Shown piece by piece: positions 40,079 through 52,600 of a stretch of DNA of 64,000 bases (the first letter of the stretch is position 1; each line of letters opens with the position of its first letter). The position numbers were made by a program, and so were the translations under genes. Source of the DNA: Membranipora membranacea (taxonomy: Eukaryota; Bryozoa; Gymnolaemata; Cheilostomatida; Membraniporidae); assembly GCA_914767715.1 (NCBI GenBank), contig OU612068.1, positions 16,552,001 to 16,616,000 on the forward strand, in the 5' to 3' direction. The notes under the pieces are model-generated. The model saw nothing but the letters and a program-made list of their open reading frames with translations. It ran no database searches and was not told where the DNA came from.

Positions 40079-43000
40079 CTAGTAAAGGAAAGTAGCCAGC
40101 ATAGCCAAAGTTATTGCTGCCAAGCTTCGGTGTTGGGTCACAGAGGTCGCTGAGCTCGGCTGACCTGGTGTTGTAGAAGCTGCTGGCGTTGGCACAAGAG
40201 GAATTCTCAAACTGCCCCAATCATAGGTAGAGCTTTTCTTGTAAAATACCGGAGGCTGTCCAAGTGGGGCTGGCACTGTCACATCGGTCTGAAATTAAAG
40301 CAGATAGTGTCAAAATTTCATGGAAAACTCAGATATTTCATCACATTTTTATCAATATGAAAAACTTTGTACGAAAACACAAAAATCAAACATAATATTG
40401 AATATCAGAATCTTTTCTTTCCTCAACAATTCAGCATGTCTTGACAAATTTCCTTGGATTTCCCTTGCAATGAAAAGAAGGCATAAGGGAAAGTATTCAT
40501 AATGCTTAACAAGTAAATGCCATTGCAAGCCTCAGTGTGCTGTTGCTTTTTATCATTAAAACCACCATGTGACTAGACTATGTGATGTTGATTGAGTTAC
40601 CGCTCCATTATACTCTTTTTCAGACCATAGATGAATCCAAGTGCCAGGAGGTAGGTAACAAGTCCATCGTGTGACATTCGGCTGAAAGAGACAGGTTTAT
40701 GTGTAACAGATCAGTATGGTATTAAGTGTAAACGGAAAATTAAATATTCAGTCACTCAACCGTTATTCTTGGGGTATAAGTAACTATGTATTATCAAGGA
40801 GTTAGAGTGTCTCTAACTCCTTGGTATTATGAACAGTTCAACCTTCACATGGGAGTGCTTCCATACTTAATATCTTTCAAGCCCCCATCCTCTGAGAATT
40901 TCAGCAGTTCTATGGTATTTTATGGTTTATGAAGAGGTATACACCCGAGGGTGTTGGGGGCTGGAACAATCAACCTTGAAAGCTCCCCCAATGGGATTCG
41001 AACCAACAACTCTTGCGGCACTAATCGCCTGGCAGTGAGTAGCAAGTGCGCTAACCGATTGCATTGCGCCACCTAACCATCCCCAAAAAAGAATGGGTTG
41101 ATGGCGCTAATTAGCATGCCCGCTATTCACTACTCAGAGTTGTGCTCTCTTGTCCCATAGCTAATGCCACTCCACCATTGCCACCCTATGCAACAAAGCG
41201 TATGTGTTAGGGTTGTTGGCCTTACATGGCCCATTGCTATTATTAGATTTTATCATATGGTCACAATGATCACAGCGTTTTGCTGCAATGCCGTAATTTA
41301 TTGCCATGTCATCTTTGTCAGGAGGTATTATGCCTATGGTGTCTATATATGGGCGTATAAATATTTGTATTTGATACCTCAAGAACGGGAGCCACAAGCA
41401 GCTCACTGCCGTATATATACTGATGCTCGATCTTCCAGCTGTGTGTGTCCTGTGGATACTCATAAAAAAGCGCCCTCTGCAGCGGTTCACCAGTCTGTGT
41501 GTATGTGTCTATGGCAGATTGTGTGTAGTTATTCAGTGCTTTGAACATGTTAACAAGTCGGGCAAACTGCTTCATTGTGTCATCGTCTGTATACAGCTGC
41601 CAGTTCTCTGTGGGGCGGTTACCTAAAAAATCAAAACTGTGTCATTCGGGCCTGTTTATTGATTATGCCAAGTGGTGAAGCAATTTCTCCTAGAACAGCA
41701 ACCTTGCGCCCAAGATAAATCAACGCGTGTATGATTTGGCACAGAAAGCTCATAAGCACAAGACTAGACTCCTCAGCAATGGAGGAACCTGGTGTGAAAT
41801 ATTTTGTACTTGGAATTCCATTTAATTCACCTTGCTTCAACTTGGAATTCAGCCCAAATAAAATGTTTATGCAGTTTGGTATACTTATATGCTAGTAAGT
41901 GGGAGTTAAAAGTATCATGGCTTTAATAATATGTCCACATGTAATTTTCTACCTTGCTAGCCTTCTATTTTTCAACGAATTTGATCAAATAATAAAGTTG
42001 ATACAAATGATTGAACAATTGAACAAAAATCAACCAGTTGAATTTACTGCTTTTCAGGAGATATATACTCCAGAGGGTACAGGTGGCTAGAACAATTGTG
42101 GGACTCGAACGTATGACTCAGATGGCATTTCGCTAATAAGCAAGTCCGCCATTTACTCTTTGGAGTTGCACACTCACTTCCCAGAGCACAATCCATTCCA
42201 CCATTGCAACGCAACTTATTGGTCTTACTTGGCCCATGACTATGACCCCTATATAAAGGCAAAATTGGTTATGTTATTATATGTATTGTATGGAACAGCC
42301 TTATTGTAGGGATTGGTTTTAAAGTGAACGGTCAAGAGTTTGATTGCGGCAGGTGCGGTAGTGTCAGGAGGAGCATCCGCCCATAATTGCTTCTGTGCCC
42401 CGATAAGTTTATCCATGTATATCCTCTCAGAGTGGTTGGCAAGCAACCCTCATGTCATCTCTGCAGGTCTTTTCAATGTAAGTGGTCCAGAGTTTGATTG
42501 CAGCAGGTGCTGTGGTGTTAGGAGAAGCATCCGCTCGCAATTGCATCTGTGCCCCAATAAGTTTATCAACGTGTATTCTCACAGAGTGGTTTGCAATAAA
42601 GTCTGACCTGTGAGTTTTATTATCTTGACTTGATTCTGGATCTGAATTTGTACATCAGCTGGCAGGTCATTTGTTTTTCCTTTGACTTACCTTCATGGGT
42701 TCTCATAGTGGGAGTAAACACAGCAGCCTCCGCAGATCTAAGAAACAGGTGTTTATCTCTGGTGAGTCCGTATAGACTGGTATAACCTCCTATATCAAAA
42801 TGTGTCATACCAACACCCTGTAATAAAATATTTCTCTTTAGCTAAGACTACAAACTTGAATTAAACTCAACATTTCTGCAGGTTTGAGTGGCTGGCCGTG
42901 TTTATTTTATAGATCAAACAGTATTGGTCCATTGGTGAGCTCCACTGTAATTATATTATGGTGATGGTTACAAGTTCTCCTGCATCACTCAACTTAAAAA

Positions 43001-46000
43001 AAAAAATCTCTATCACAGGATTGACGATTTGTGAGGGAATTTGATGGAGAGAAACAATCATGACAGTCAAATAAAACACTGATCTGAAATAAACTAACTT
43101 GTAATCCAATTGATAGAGCTGCAGGAATAGTTGACGCCAGCCCATCAGATTTGGTGTAGTCCACATTTTGATCTCCAGCCCAGAAAAGCGTTGTGTAGTT
43201 TGAAACACCTAAAATTCAGATCAACGAAAACTACATCACTTATGGTAAACTGTTGTGTCAGTCACGAATGTTTTAGACTAATGACTTCCACATAATCAAC
43301 ACAAGAGTGACACAACCAATGGCGATACGAACCAATTTATATCTGATTGAAAAAAACTTACAAAATAATAAAAATAAGTTAGTGTCTAGCACAGGGGTGC
43401 CCAACCTTCTCATTGAGGGGGCGCATCCACATACTGCAATATCCCTGGGGGCCGCAACCTCACCATAAATCAAACATTCATATATGGGTGTGCAGTATAT
43501 TCATCTCTGCAGTGGAGAATTTATTTATTGGAGCTCACTCAAATGCAATGGTTGGGGAATTCCAAAATACTGTGACTAGATGTAGAGTGTTCCTTATTAT
43601 TGTACAAATGAGGAAAGTGATAAATGTAGGAGTGAAAATTGTTTTCGCGACTACGCGATTTTCTCAAGCGGGTCCGGGGCCACTGGTTGGGCAGCCCTGG
43701 ACTCTAGCACATTGCTAGCAGCCAAGTCCATATGCAGAGTACTTAGATCAAAATAAAAATTATATCATATACCGGGAGTTAACAAACCACATACTGTCTA
43801 AAGCAAGCATACATCTCCAGAAGTGAGTGCGGATAATGAATATATGTAAACATCAGGTATATACCTGCATAACCAGCTCTCATCCAGAAAACAGCTTCCC
43901 CCATCTTGCCGTACTCCTCGAACGCTTCTCTGTTGAGTTTGGCCCAGCGTAGAGGCCACTGGTTGTGCAGCTTAAGAGCAGACTCCCCACTAGAGAATAC
44001 AGCCCCATCTACCATCAAATACTCGCTGAAATCTGCCATCCATCCAGATATCCCCAGATCCAGTGCCTTCTTAACAATGTTTTCTTGTAAAAAAATGGTA
44101 TATCCTTTTTAAACAATTATTGTGTGAGTTGGTTGCAGTACAGAAGCCTTTGAGCAAAAGCCGTATTGTATAATGAGACACCCATATCCTAACACAACTT
44201 GGATTTCAGGCTTTGTTAAAAAACAGTGTGCATGTCACACAAGGAACACGTTATGACTACATGGTTGTCAAACATTTACACAGTATGATATCAAGGCCTC
44301 ATAGCAGCTTACACACCAAGGTATACTGCTCAGCATTACGACTGCAACTTACGTTTATACCATTCAATAGCAGGCTCACTGGTGAGATCTAATGTTCCAC
44401 AGAAGAATTCGCCAAAGTCGGCTATGTATGTTTGTCCTGTTTCATTTTTCACAAAGTGGCCAAGCTTATCAGCCTCTTTGAATAATCGTCCTTCTATATT
44501 GAGATACGGGTTGATGTACGTTAGCACCTTAATGCCCCTTGCATTGAGCTTGGGTATTTCCTTATCCAAGTCTGTAAAAGTCAGAGAAAAAACCTAGAGA
44601 GTTGGCTTTATTGTGGTCACATGATAAATGCAGACATAGGGGATAAAATAGCAATGCTAATTCACCGTATTTTTTGGATAATGAGAACAATCAAACATTC
44701 AATTAACTGATCTAGCCACTAAAAAAACATACTTCACAAAAAGTAGGTGTCTTTCTTGACTGTTTCTTATTTGAAAATGATAACAAAATTTATTGTACCC
44801 AAAACCTTTATTAAAAGTCTTCATTGGCTAAAACACATATCCATATCACATAATCATTTGCGGAGTTATGCTGTCACGTCAAAAGAGGAGAGAACTCCTT
44901 ACTAGAAGTTCCATGGTTTGGTTGGCTCAATATTTATATCTCATTTCCTTGATGTACTATTTATTGGTTGGAACAGAGATTGGCCATTGAGAGGCTTGAG
45001 ATCTTAACTAAAATTCTTTAACTTGAAAGTGAAAAGCGCTATTGCAAAACGCCAAGAATTAGGGTGCCTACATTTTCAAAAGGATGCAAAAAAACAGCAT
45101 AGCCGTCTATTGAAAAAGTACCAAACTAAACCTTTACAAGAAAATTCATCAACTGCATCACTGAGTTTATACAACTTCTAATTAAATCTCAAGAACCTAT
45201 CACTCACCTGGATATTGTTCTGGGTTCCATTCCCAGTTCCAAAAAACTCGTTTCCCAAATGAAGTTCTGATTTTACCAGCCCAGTCTTGAATCCATACAG
45301 CAGCAACAGTAACCCCAGCAGCTTCAACTTTATCTATCAGCTCATGCATCTATGAGTAAATAAAGAACTTCCTATTAAGATTTTACACACAATGTCACAA
45401 TTAAAGACTTACTTCAGAAAAGATCAGCCAACTGAGCACACATCTGGTTAGTTGTGGATATCATAGAAGTAGTTGTGGTGAAGTAGAAAGTACACAAAGA
45501 CAATGGTTGATAACATGCTCAAAACTGAGCACCATTTGATGTAAGCGATAAGCAGGCAGTGTATGTGGTAGCAGTTCCATTACCAATACGCAACCTGTAG
45601 AAAGCATTAAGCGGCAGTATGAAAATAATTCTAACCAAGTGTGTACAAACATTTTCCAATTCCTATAAAAAAAAAGACGCATAACATGACTCAGTTACAA
45701 TTGCTGATAAATGAATCTGCAACTTATTGCAAATAAAATTACTGAGTGCCTCAAAGTTACCCTCTCGGTTCCTCCCTGAAGGCCAATTATTGCTCCAGTT
45801 CCAAGCCAGCCTGGTAGTTTTGGCATATGACCATGCATATTAGCTAGTCCTTGAGAGAGTTCTGCAACTGTCTTCCCCGTCCCACCAGCAACTTTCAGTG
45901 TCCTTCAAAATGAATATGTGTAATCATGTAGTGGATAGTTAAACGTATTGCAATATGCAATATTTTCCTTACCGTGTATTGATTGCAGTTGCAGTGCTAT

Positions 46001-48755
46001 ATTTTGAATCAGCATTATTGTCTCAATTGCCCGCAAGACCAATTTTCTTTTTACATTAGAAGGCATTGGAAGTTTTAAACGATGACCTAAGTGATAGGAT
46101 TGTATGTTGGTCAGCTTATTAGAATTGAAGCTGGCATTTCCATCGTGTAAAATCTGAACATTGGGAACATACTGCTCATTTTCACACCCAATCTATAAAC
46201 TCACTTCACATTTCCATGGATTTCAAGCTCATGGTATTTCTTATCCGTGAAATCTAGGATGGTGTAGTACGTTGACTGTGAATGAACCATATAGCCTCTG
46301 TTTGATATGAAAGTAGGCTCTCCATAATAAGTGGTGTGGTAGTCCCCACCCGCACCACCAGCTAGAGTATCGGCTTGGAATGTGATTGAAGAAGATTTGT
46401 TACGCCCAACACCTATGGAAAAAACTCAATTGTCACATCTCTGTGGTCAACCACATGGTGGGAAATATATTCCGGGACTTCTTGCGTGTATATTAATGTT
46501 AAAGCCCGGTCATTTGATGTGAGAGATAGCAGTGGTGGCCAGTTACAAGGTTGATCAAAGTTTAAATGATAATGACAAAGCAAATGCGGCATTGGGTTTT
46601 TTTTTTATCATGAGTCTATTTGCACTAGTACAAATATAGTTCATTTCATATCTACTGATAAGTTGTCACTGTGTCTAATCTATATTTTTACTGGATTGTA
46701 TTATAGCAGCAGAAATCATAGGTTTGGCACAAGGCTTTCCAGTTATTATACAGTCTCGTCGACCATCATCTCAATCTGATACAAACAGTCAAACGCCTCT
46801 GTCTTCTCAGTTTGTGCCCCCTAAAATCTCGCCCCATTGCCCAACAGCCGCCGGCCCAGGGACTGTCCTCTTAGTCTTGTTACAGCTAAAATTTATCCTA
46901 TCATTTTGAATGTGTGGACACCAAGTCATCGATTCAAAACAATCTTGACATGGCATTTAGCTGTTGACGGGTCTGCATACATTACAACTACTCTGATGCG
47001 TGCTCCGAAAATAAAATATAAAAGGCGCTTGTTGCTTCAAGACACACTGCTTTTAAATTACAAACCTTGCTCTCTGGTCCAAATAGGGAATTGTCTCCCT
47101 CTCATATTGAGGTAAGTGAATTGTTCACCGCCTCCATATACGTTCTCATCATCTTCAGCTGTGAACCTGATCCATATTCTGTCATATCCTGCAGGCAGGT
47201 CGCTAAAGTTTATACTAGCAGCGGCATCACCATCAACGAATTCTAATACTACCTAGAATTAGATAAGTTATGAACTTCTATTTTACAAATTTTATTAGCT
47301 ACACATTACAAATTTGGCTATAACAGGAAAATATCTAGTTTAACCGGCAAATATCATGCGATTCATAGGGAGCTGTCTTACATGTCAATCATATGACAAT
47401 CTGGTCTTCAAACCTGTCTTCATTCTTCACTAATCAATTTTTCGACTTAACATAGTGAAAGTTCAAATCCTTCAGTAACCATCATTTAAGATTTCATACT
47501 TTGTATATTTTCCATTTTTCAGTATTGAGACTTATTCCTATGACTCCTCATAAAATTAGTTACCCCTAAATATTATACAGGCACCCCTTGCTTCTTGACC
47601 TGGCATTCTGCCAAGCTACAGAATGTCATACCCTCTACATGCTTGTCATAGAGGCACTTGTTTCATTTTTCCTTTCCACTTTACCACTAAAGAATGGGAT
47701 GTGTGACAGTGTACGGTTAGGGTTTTGTGGAAATGTAGGGAATATGAAGTAGAGGTACAAATCTTGATAAAAGTAGGATTTCCTAAAATAAAATTTTATC
47801 CACAAGTACGGGACAAAATTGTGGGTTTACAAATATTGGCGTCGCACCCGTACTTATTGACTCCATAGCCTGGCATTCTGCCATCCATAATCATCGAAAG
47901 CAACCGCTTAGGATCATCTTGGTATCGTCTGATATATCGGTAACAGGAATGGATCTGATTCCTTGATCCAGCAATACATGCCAGGCCTAATGCTCTAATT
48001 TACAGAAAGCAAACTTGATTGAAGTATAACTTGGTAAAAGGTTTCACTGGGTTTTATAAAAGTACACCATGTTTGGGCATATAGCCTGTCATGGTTGTAA
48101 TTTAGACTTATTGTGCAGGGACCATTCTTCAATTTGTCTTTTGTTTATCTCATCGGCCCCACATTTGTGCTCTCTCTAACTGGAATACCCTAAATATTCA
48201 CTCACCTCGATTGAGGAGTCAGAGGCAGCTGTAAAGCTGAATTTATTACCGGTTTGTCCACCGACAGTGGTTAGAGGTATTCTAGAATAAATCTTATCCT
48301 GAATGTCAAAGTTACCATGATACTCATTGAACACAGTAGACCCAGATCCGAGATAAAGACATGGCTGGTCAGGTTTATGTTCTATAACCTGAAAAAGAAA
48401 ATATTTGAAGTAGTGAGAATCTTTTGGCTTGAGTCGCAACCAGGTGTTCAGTCAAAACAGTTTGATGCTTGCACACTAATGTGCAATGTACGACAAACAA
48501 GAATCATTAACATGAAATGTACTGTTAGTTGGAACAAAATTGATTCAGACAACCAGGCAAATAAACTAAAATGATGCTGCATAAAAATTCAATCTCAAAC
48601 ATTATTGTCGAATCGACTGATAAATTACTTACCAATAAATTGTTGATGCTAGCTTGAAATGTGCCTGAGATGAGGGAATTTGACCAGTTGTTTGCAGCCA
48701 TCGCAATTGCAAGGATTGTGGAAAGTGAATACACTACAGAGCATATTAACCTCAT
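40079..48755 (-). CDS. YihQ-like GH31 sulfoquinovosidase, secretory and probably GPI-anchored
   Basis: Thirteen exons: 48755-48633, 48388-48206, 47252-47066, 46412-46205, 45902-45761, 45349-45208, 44571-44353, 44083-43865, 43208-43099, 42817-42691, 41622-41378, 40681-40601, 40288-40079; 2196 nt, 731 aa, all in frame. It aligns end to end with bacterial YihQ (about 678 aa): QPCLYLGSG, VYGGGEQFTYLNMRG, REQGVGRNK, WMADFSEYL, WAGDQNVDY, HFDIGGYTSLY, FTPTMRTHEGNRP and PVFYKKSS. Catalytic residues: nucleophile D419 (WMADF) and acid/base D487 (AGDQ). The sulfoquinovose-recognition set of E. coli YihQ (Q262, Q288, R301, W304, Y508) has counterparts at Q276, Q302, R315, W318 and Y523. Known chemistry: retaining release of sulfoquinovose from SQDG or its glycerol derivative. 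Residues 1-20 form a signal peptide. The C-terminus ends in a Ser/Thr/Pro linker and a hydrophobic tail (SLAAITLAMLATFLY) typical of GPI signals. Animal GH31 relatives (GAA, MYORG, GANAB) lack this pattern. Confidence 0.93.
40796..40822. repeat. Perfect small palindrome in GH31 intron
   Basis: Arms aaggagttagag and ctctaactcctt with a 3-base centre, between GH31 exons 12 and 11. Confidence 0.7.
40931..41240 (-). mobile_element. tRNA-derived SINE copy 1 in GH31 intron
   Basis: On the minus strand, an A-box-like GGTGGCGCAATGC...GGTTAGCGCAC and a B box GGTTCGAATCCC (about 41075-40985) form a tRNA-related core. Sequence on both sides (gaggg-tg...ggctggaacaat on one side, ccattgcca...ggccttacatggccc on the other) recurs in the same order at 42055-42243, so the two are members of one family. 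Confidence 0.65.
42055..42243 (-). mobile_element. tRNA-derived SINE copy 2, degenerate
   Basis: Diverged relative of the element at 40931-41240. Shared order: gagggt...ggctagaacaat, tgggactcgaac (a weakened B box), gatggc...gctaat, ccattccaccattgc, ttggcccatgac. Lies in the intron between GH31 exons 11 and 10. Confidence 0.6.
42321..42595. repeat. Tandem duplication of a ~120-base unit in GH31 intron
   Basis: Copy 1 (about 42321-42441) and copy 2 (about 42475-42595) share the segments agtttgattgc, gcaggtgc, agcatccgc, ctgtgcccc-ataagttta and cagagtggtt, in order. I estimate 80-85% identity by eye. Copy 1 is open on the minus strand over its whole length; copy 2 has stops in that frame. The unit is not recognised. 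Confidence 0.75.
43392..43701. mobile_element. hAT-type nonautonomous DNA transposon
   Basis: Termini caggggtgcccaacc and ggttgggcagccctg are inverted repeats with one mismatch, and match the CAGGGGTG-start style of hAT elements. The flanks gtctagca and ctctagca look like an imperfect 8-base target duplication. About 310 bases with no coding capacity, in the intron between GH31 exons 9 and 8. Confidence 0.75.
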
Positions 48756-49655
48756 TCTGTTAATTTATGCATAAAAAGAAACTATTGAAATGCAAATTTC
48801 GTTTAGGTTTGTCAAACAAATGCCTGATCGTTCATTTTTCAATGTCGAAATAGCAGTGTTGTTGCAATAAGAGCCTTGAATAGTGTCATCCTAATAAATG
48901 CTCCTTATCGTTGATAAGACAAGGTAGTAAAATGCTTGAACAAATATAGAGCATTCCGATCACAAACGTAGGAGTGTACCTTGATACAACCTCTACCCCT
49001 AAACCTAACATGTACAATATATCAAATTTGAAAATTTAGCAATCTACTGATGCTTGATGTTAGCTAGTGTTTATTTCAGCTACTTTTGGGGTGACTAAAA
49101 CCAATTTTTTATATGGGAGCATATATAGCAACAAATTTCACTATTTCACACCTGCACATAAAGGAATTTTCCCTCTAGGGCCGTAGTGTTATATTTTCAT
49201 CGAAGACTAGATTTGATCCAACTTTTAACCCAAGTACATTCCTTTTCAGTCACTGAACTACGTTTATGTAACATTAACACACTCTTTATCTCTATGACCG
49301 ACATAAATATTGTACCACTGTATCATAGATCATCACTGGCTATATATATGGAGCTTACTGATAATTTTATTATAAAATTTCAGACAGAGTAATAAATTAG
49401 AAGTCCATGATCGCTTGTGAATTAACAAGAAATTAAGAATAGATGCCTATCGCCAACCTCCAATCAGGATTCAGAAATATATAATACGATCTTTGAAGAG
49501 AAAATAATTTGCTCCTTTGCAGTCTCAAGCATCCATTAAGACATAAGTCCAGCTGTTACATTCCCATTGATCGTGAGCATTGCCTAGGACTACATACAAG
49601 ACGTGTCTACAGAAATCAAGGAATATCAAATCAACTTGGAATAGAAGAGAATATT
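48756..49655. promoter_or_regulatory. Upstream region of the GH31 gene and 3' UTR of CAPZA
   Basis: Only 900 bases lie between the CAPZA stop and the GH31 ATG, both on the minus strand. A CAPZA poly(A) candidate (plus-strand TTTATT at 49366-49371) leaves about 600 bases for the GH31 promoter and leader. No clear TATA box or other element was recognised. Confidence 0.45.
49366..49371 (-). other. Candidate poly(A) signal of CAPZA
   Basis: AATAAA on the minus strand about 285 bases beyond the CAPZA stop. Confidence 0.4.
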
Positions 49656-52600
49656 TTATTGTTTGAGGTCCTGCCCTATTTTATAGCCCAGTATTTTGTT
49701 CCAGTCAATCTTGCTTCTTGTGACTGGAAGTTGCCTCCTCAATGCTTTGAATGTTGTATCTGACATTGTTACGTAGTTCTCAGAGATGGCCATCTGTAAA
49801 ATATAACAGTAAATGTGAAGAAACAGTGTCAGAAATCACATTGTCGTGTTGAGTTCAAAACTCGAGAAGTCAATTTGCACTTAGTTTGGTGGTAAAAAAT
49901 GTGTGGTCAAAGATCAGTTGTAATGAAACAAGATAAAAGCACAGCTACCAGATCTGAACAGTAAGCATATCACACCATGTCAAGCAGTATGATGTATGAT
50001 GTATGCAGTAGATGTGAGTGTGTGAGCTAGTATTGACAGAAGTTATTGAGGAATCGCAACACATTCCATAGCATAGAAAAATAACACAATCATGACATGA
50101 AATATACCGCTGTCAAAGTTCAATCAGAATATCTTTAAGTGTGAAGATAAACCTCAAAATCTATTATCTCATGGTCATTGTTTGATAGAAATTGAAAGGT
50201 CAATGATAAGTTGATTAAATTGACTGAAATAAGTTACCTGATAATCATTTTCTGCTGTTTTCATCACAGAGAGGAATTCTTTAGAAAGTTGTTGTTCATT
50301 CTGCAAATTATAGAACATAGCGCATATAAAATCTGCTAGAAGAGAAATGTTTATACATCTTATTGGGAGTTGTCTCTTTATTTCCCAAGACATGACAACT
50401 CCTATGAGTCAATTTAAGTAGGTTATCATTTGAAGACATTCAATATAATAACAGTTGCAAACAGGCAATTTAGAATGGCACAGTATAACTGGGATAAGAT
50501 AATACTGGATAGATAAACAAAGAAGAAAATATTCATTGGGATTAATATTTTAGAGTTTTCATTCTCGTCTGTAAAATCCTAAATGAAAAAGTCACGATTT
50601 TAAGTCAGGTTGCTAGGATCAAGTACCACTACTTTTTCCATTATCATAATATATATATTATGAAGGTAACATAAATCTTACTTTGAATGCAACAGTGTCC
50701 TTGATTTCTTTAGAGCTGACCAGTTGTACATTACCGTCCTCATAGTAATGTACCTGAACCTTGAGGATACCTGTGATCTCCACAGTACCACCTGATTCTG
50801 GGAAGGTTAGTGACCACTGGGATCTCCATTTACCGTTCCTACATACAGGAAAAAACACAAGAAAGTTAGATAAACACAAGATGTCAGATAAACACAGGTG
50901 TCCACAGAGGGTAACCAGTAATTTCCAAACATAATACAATAAATAGGTCGATGTGGAGTTATATTGGTAAGGACATGATGATAGTCCACACATCTGAGCG
51001 ACCCAGCTTCTTTGTTACAAAAAAAAAAACACAGATAAAATATGTTTCATTGCTATCATAAGATCAAATTGATACTGATTGTAGAACTTCACAAAAATGA
51101 AACTAAACCAAGTGAGGTCATGATGAGCTCATGCATCAACACATTATATCACAGAAAATTTGACAGCTCCTCTTTTTCCAACACAGTGAAAGATTCTAGT
51201 TGGTGGGAGGGGATGGGCCAATTTTGATTAACTGCACAGATCAGTGCATATCTTGGTGCTTACCAGTAGTTTTTGGGCTGGTACTGGTGACTCTCAATGC
51301 ATACAATAAGTGTGATGTTTCCGTTGCCGCTTGAACCATACACTGAGCTGACTCCATAGTTATAATGGTTTCGGAGATATGAGTTGATAGACTGCTCTAA
51401 GCTTGACCTCCATGGCTCAGCGGTTTGGTCACCACTGGCTGGTTGGGTGTCTGAAGCCTCTTTTCTTAGATGGTCATACCTGCATATCATTATGGGAAAA
51501 AGTTCTAGTGAGACAGGATCTTTTTTTATTTTCTAATCAGACTGGTAAGCCATTCATCGGCATCTCTCTGGATCAGGAATAAGACTAACAACGGTCTCTA
51601 CAGGTTGAATGAACAATCGGTGTGCATTATAAAGATCCCAGGATGGTAACAATCAGAGCCTGGGTTAGTGACACTGACAGTTAGGACTGAGCTCTGCCCG
51701 GAACTAGAGTCACAAGTCAGAACAGTCGGATCACTGCTGATACATCTTTAATTATACAAAAATAATGGAGCAGAAAACTGAGCATATCAGGACCATAATA
51801 TCTCTGAAATTTCTATGGTAAAACATCAGCTTGATAACCATAGACTTAATATACTTGATATATTATCTGTAATATAAAATATATATAATAATATATGCAA
51901 TATATAATATACTTTATTAATATACTTTATATTATCAATATACTTTATATAGTATATAGTCTATGGTCTTACCTGAAGGAATTTTTAGATTTTGGGTCGA
52001 AGAACCGTCCTTCTCCGAGATTGGCATGTTCTGTGATAAGGCATTGTTCCTGTACACCTTCCAGTCTGCATGGTGTGAATTGATCTTTGTTGTATTGAGC
52101 AAAAGCCCTGTTGAAATCACAAAACGAGAAACATCACAGATACTGAACATATCAAAAATGCTGCATCAGCACAATTGCTTACTCATAGATTAGCTTTGTT
52201 ATTAGCACATGACTTTCAATCTAATTGCATCAATTTTGAAAAGGCATCAATGACCATCACAATGAGTGTTTTTATATCCTTTTGCAATAGACAATTGGCT
52301 GATATAGTAATCATCTAAAAAGGAGAAATGCCTTGAGAAATACTTTGATGTGAATTTTGCCACACTAGGTCTCATTCATTTACTGAAACTAGTCATAGAT
52401 ACCATAAAATATGAATAGCCCATAAACTTATAGAGAGATCTATAAGTTATAGAATAGCCTTAATGGACTGGGAAGGATGAATAGTAATACCTACCCTCTA
52501 GCACCTTCTCGCAGTAGACTGTCGTTGTTCAACAAAACTCTTGTGTCTGAAATAAAAGAAAAAAACTACTGTTAGTTTTCAGCTATGATAAAACAAAAGT

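Noticed and set aside
41164-41544. 126-codon plus-strand ORF
   Set aside because: Antisense of GH31 exon 11 plus SINE sequence.
46724-47115. Overlapping plus-strand ORFs of 61 and 92 codons
   Set aside because: They overlap GH31 exon 3 in antisense or lie in its intron and show no coding signature.
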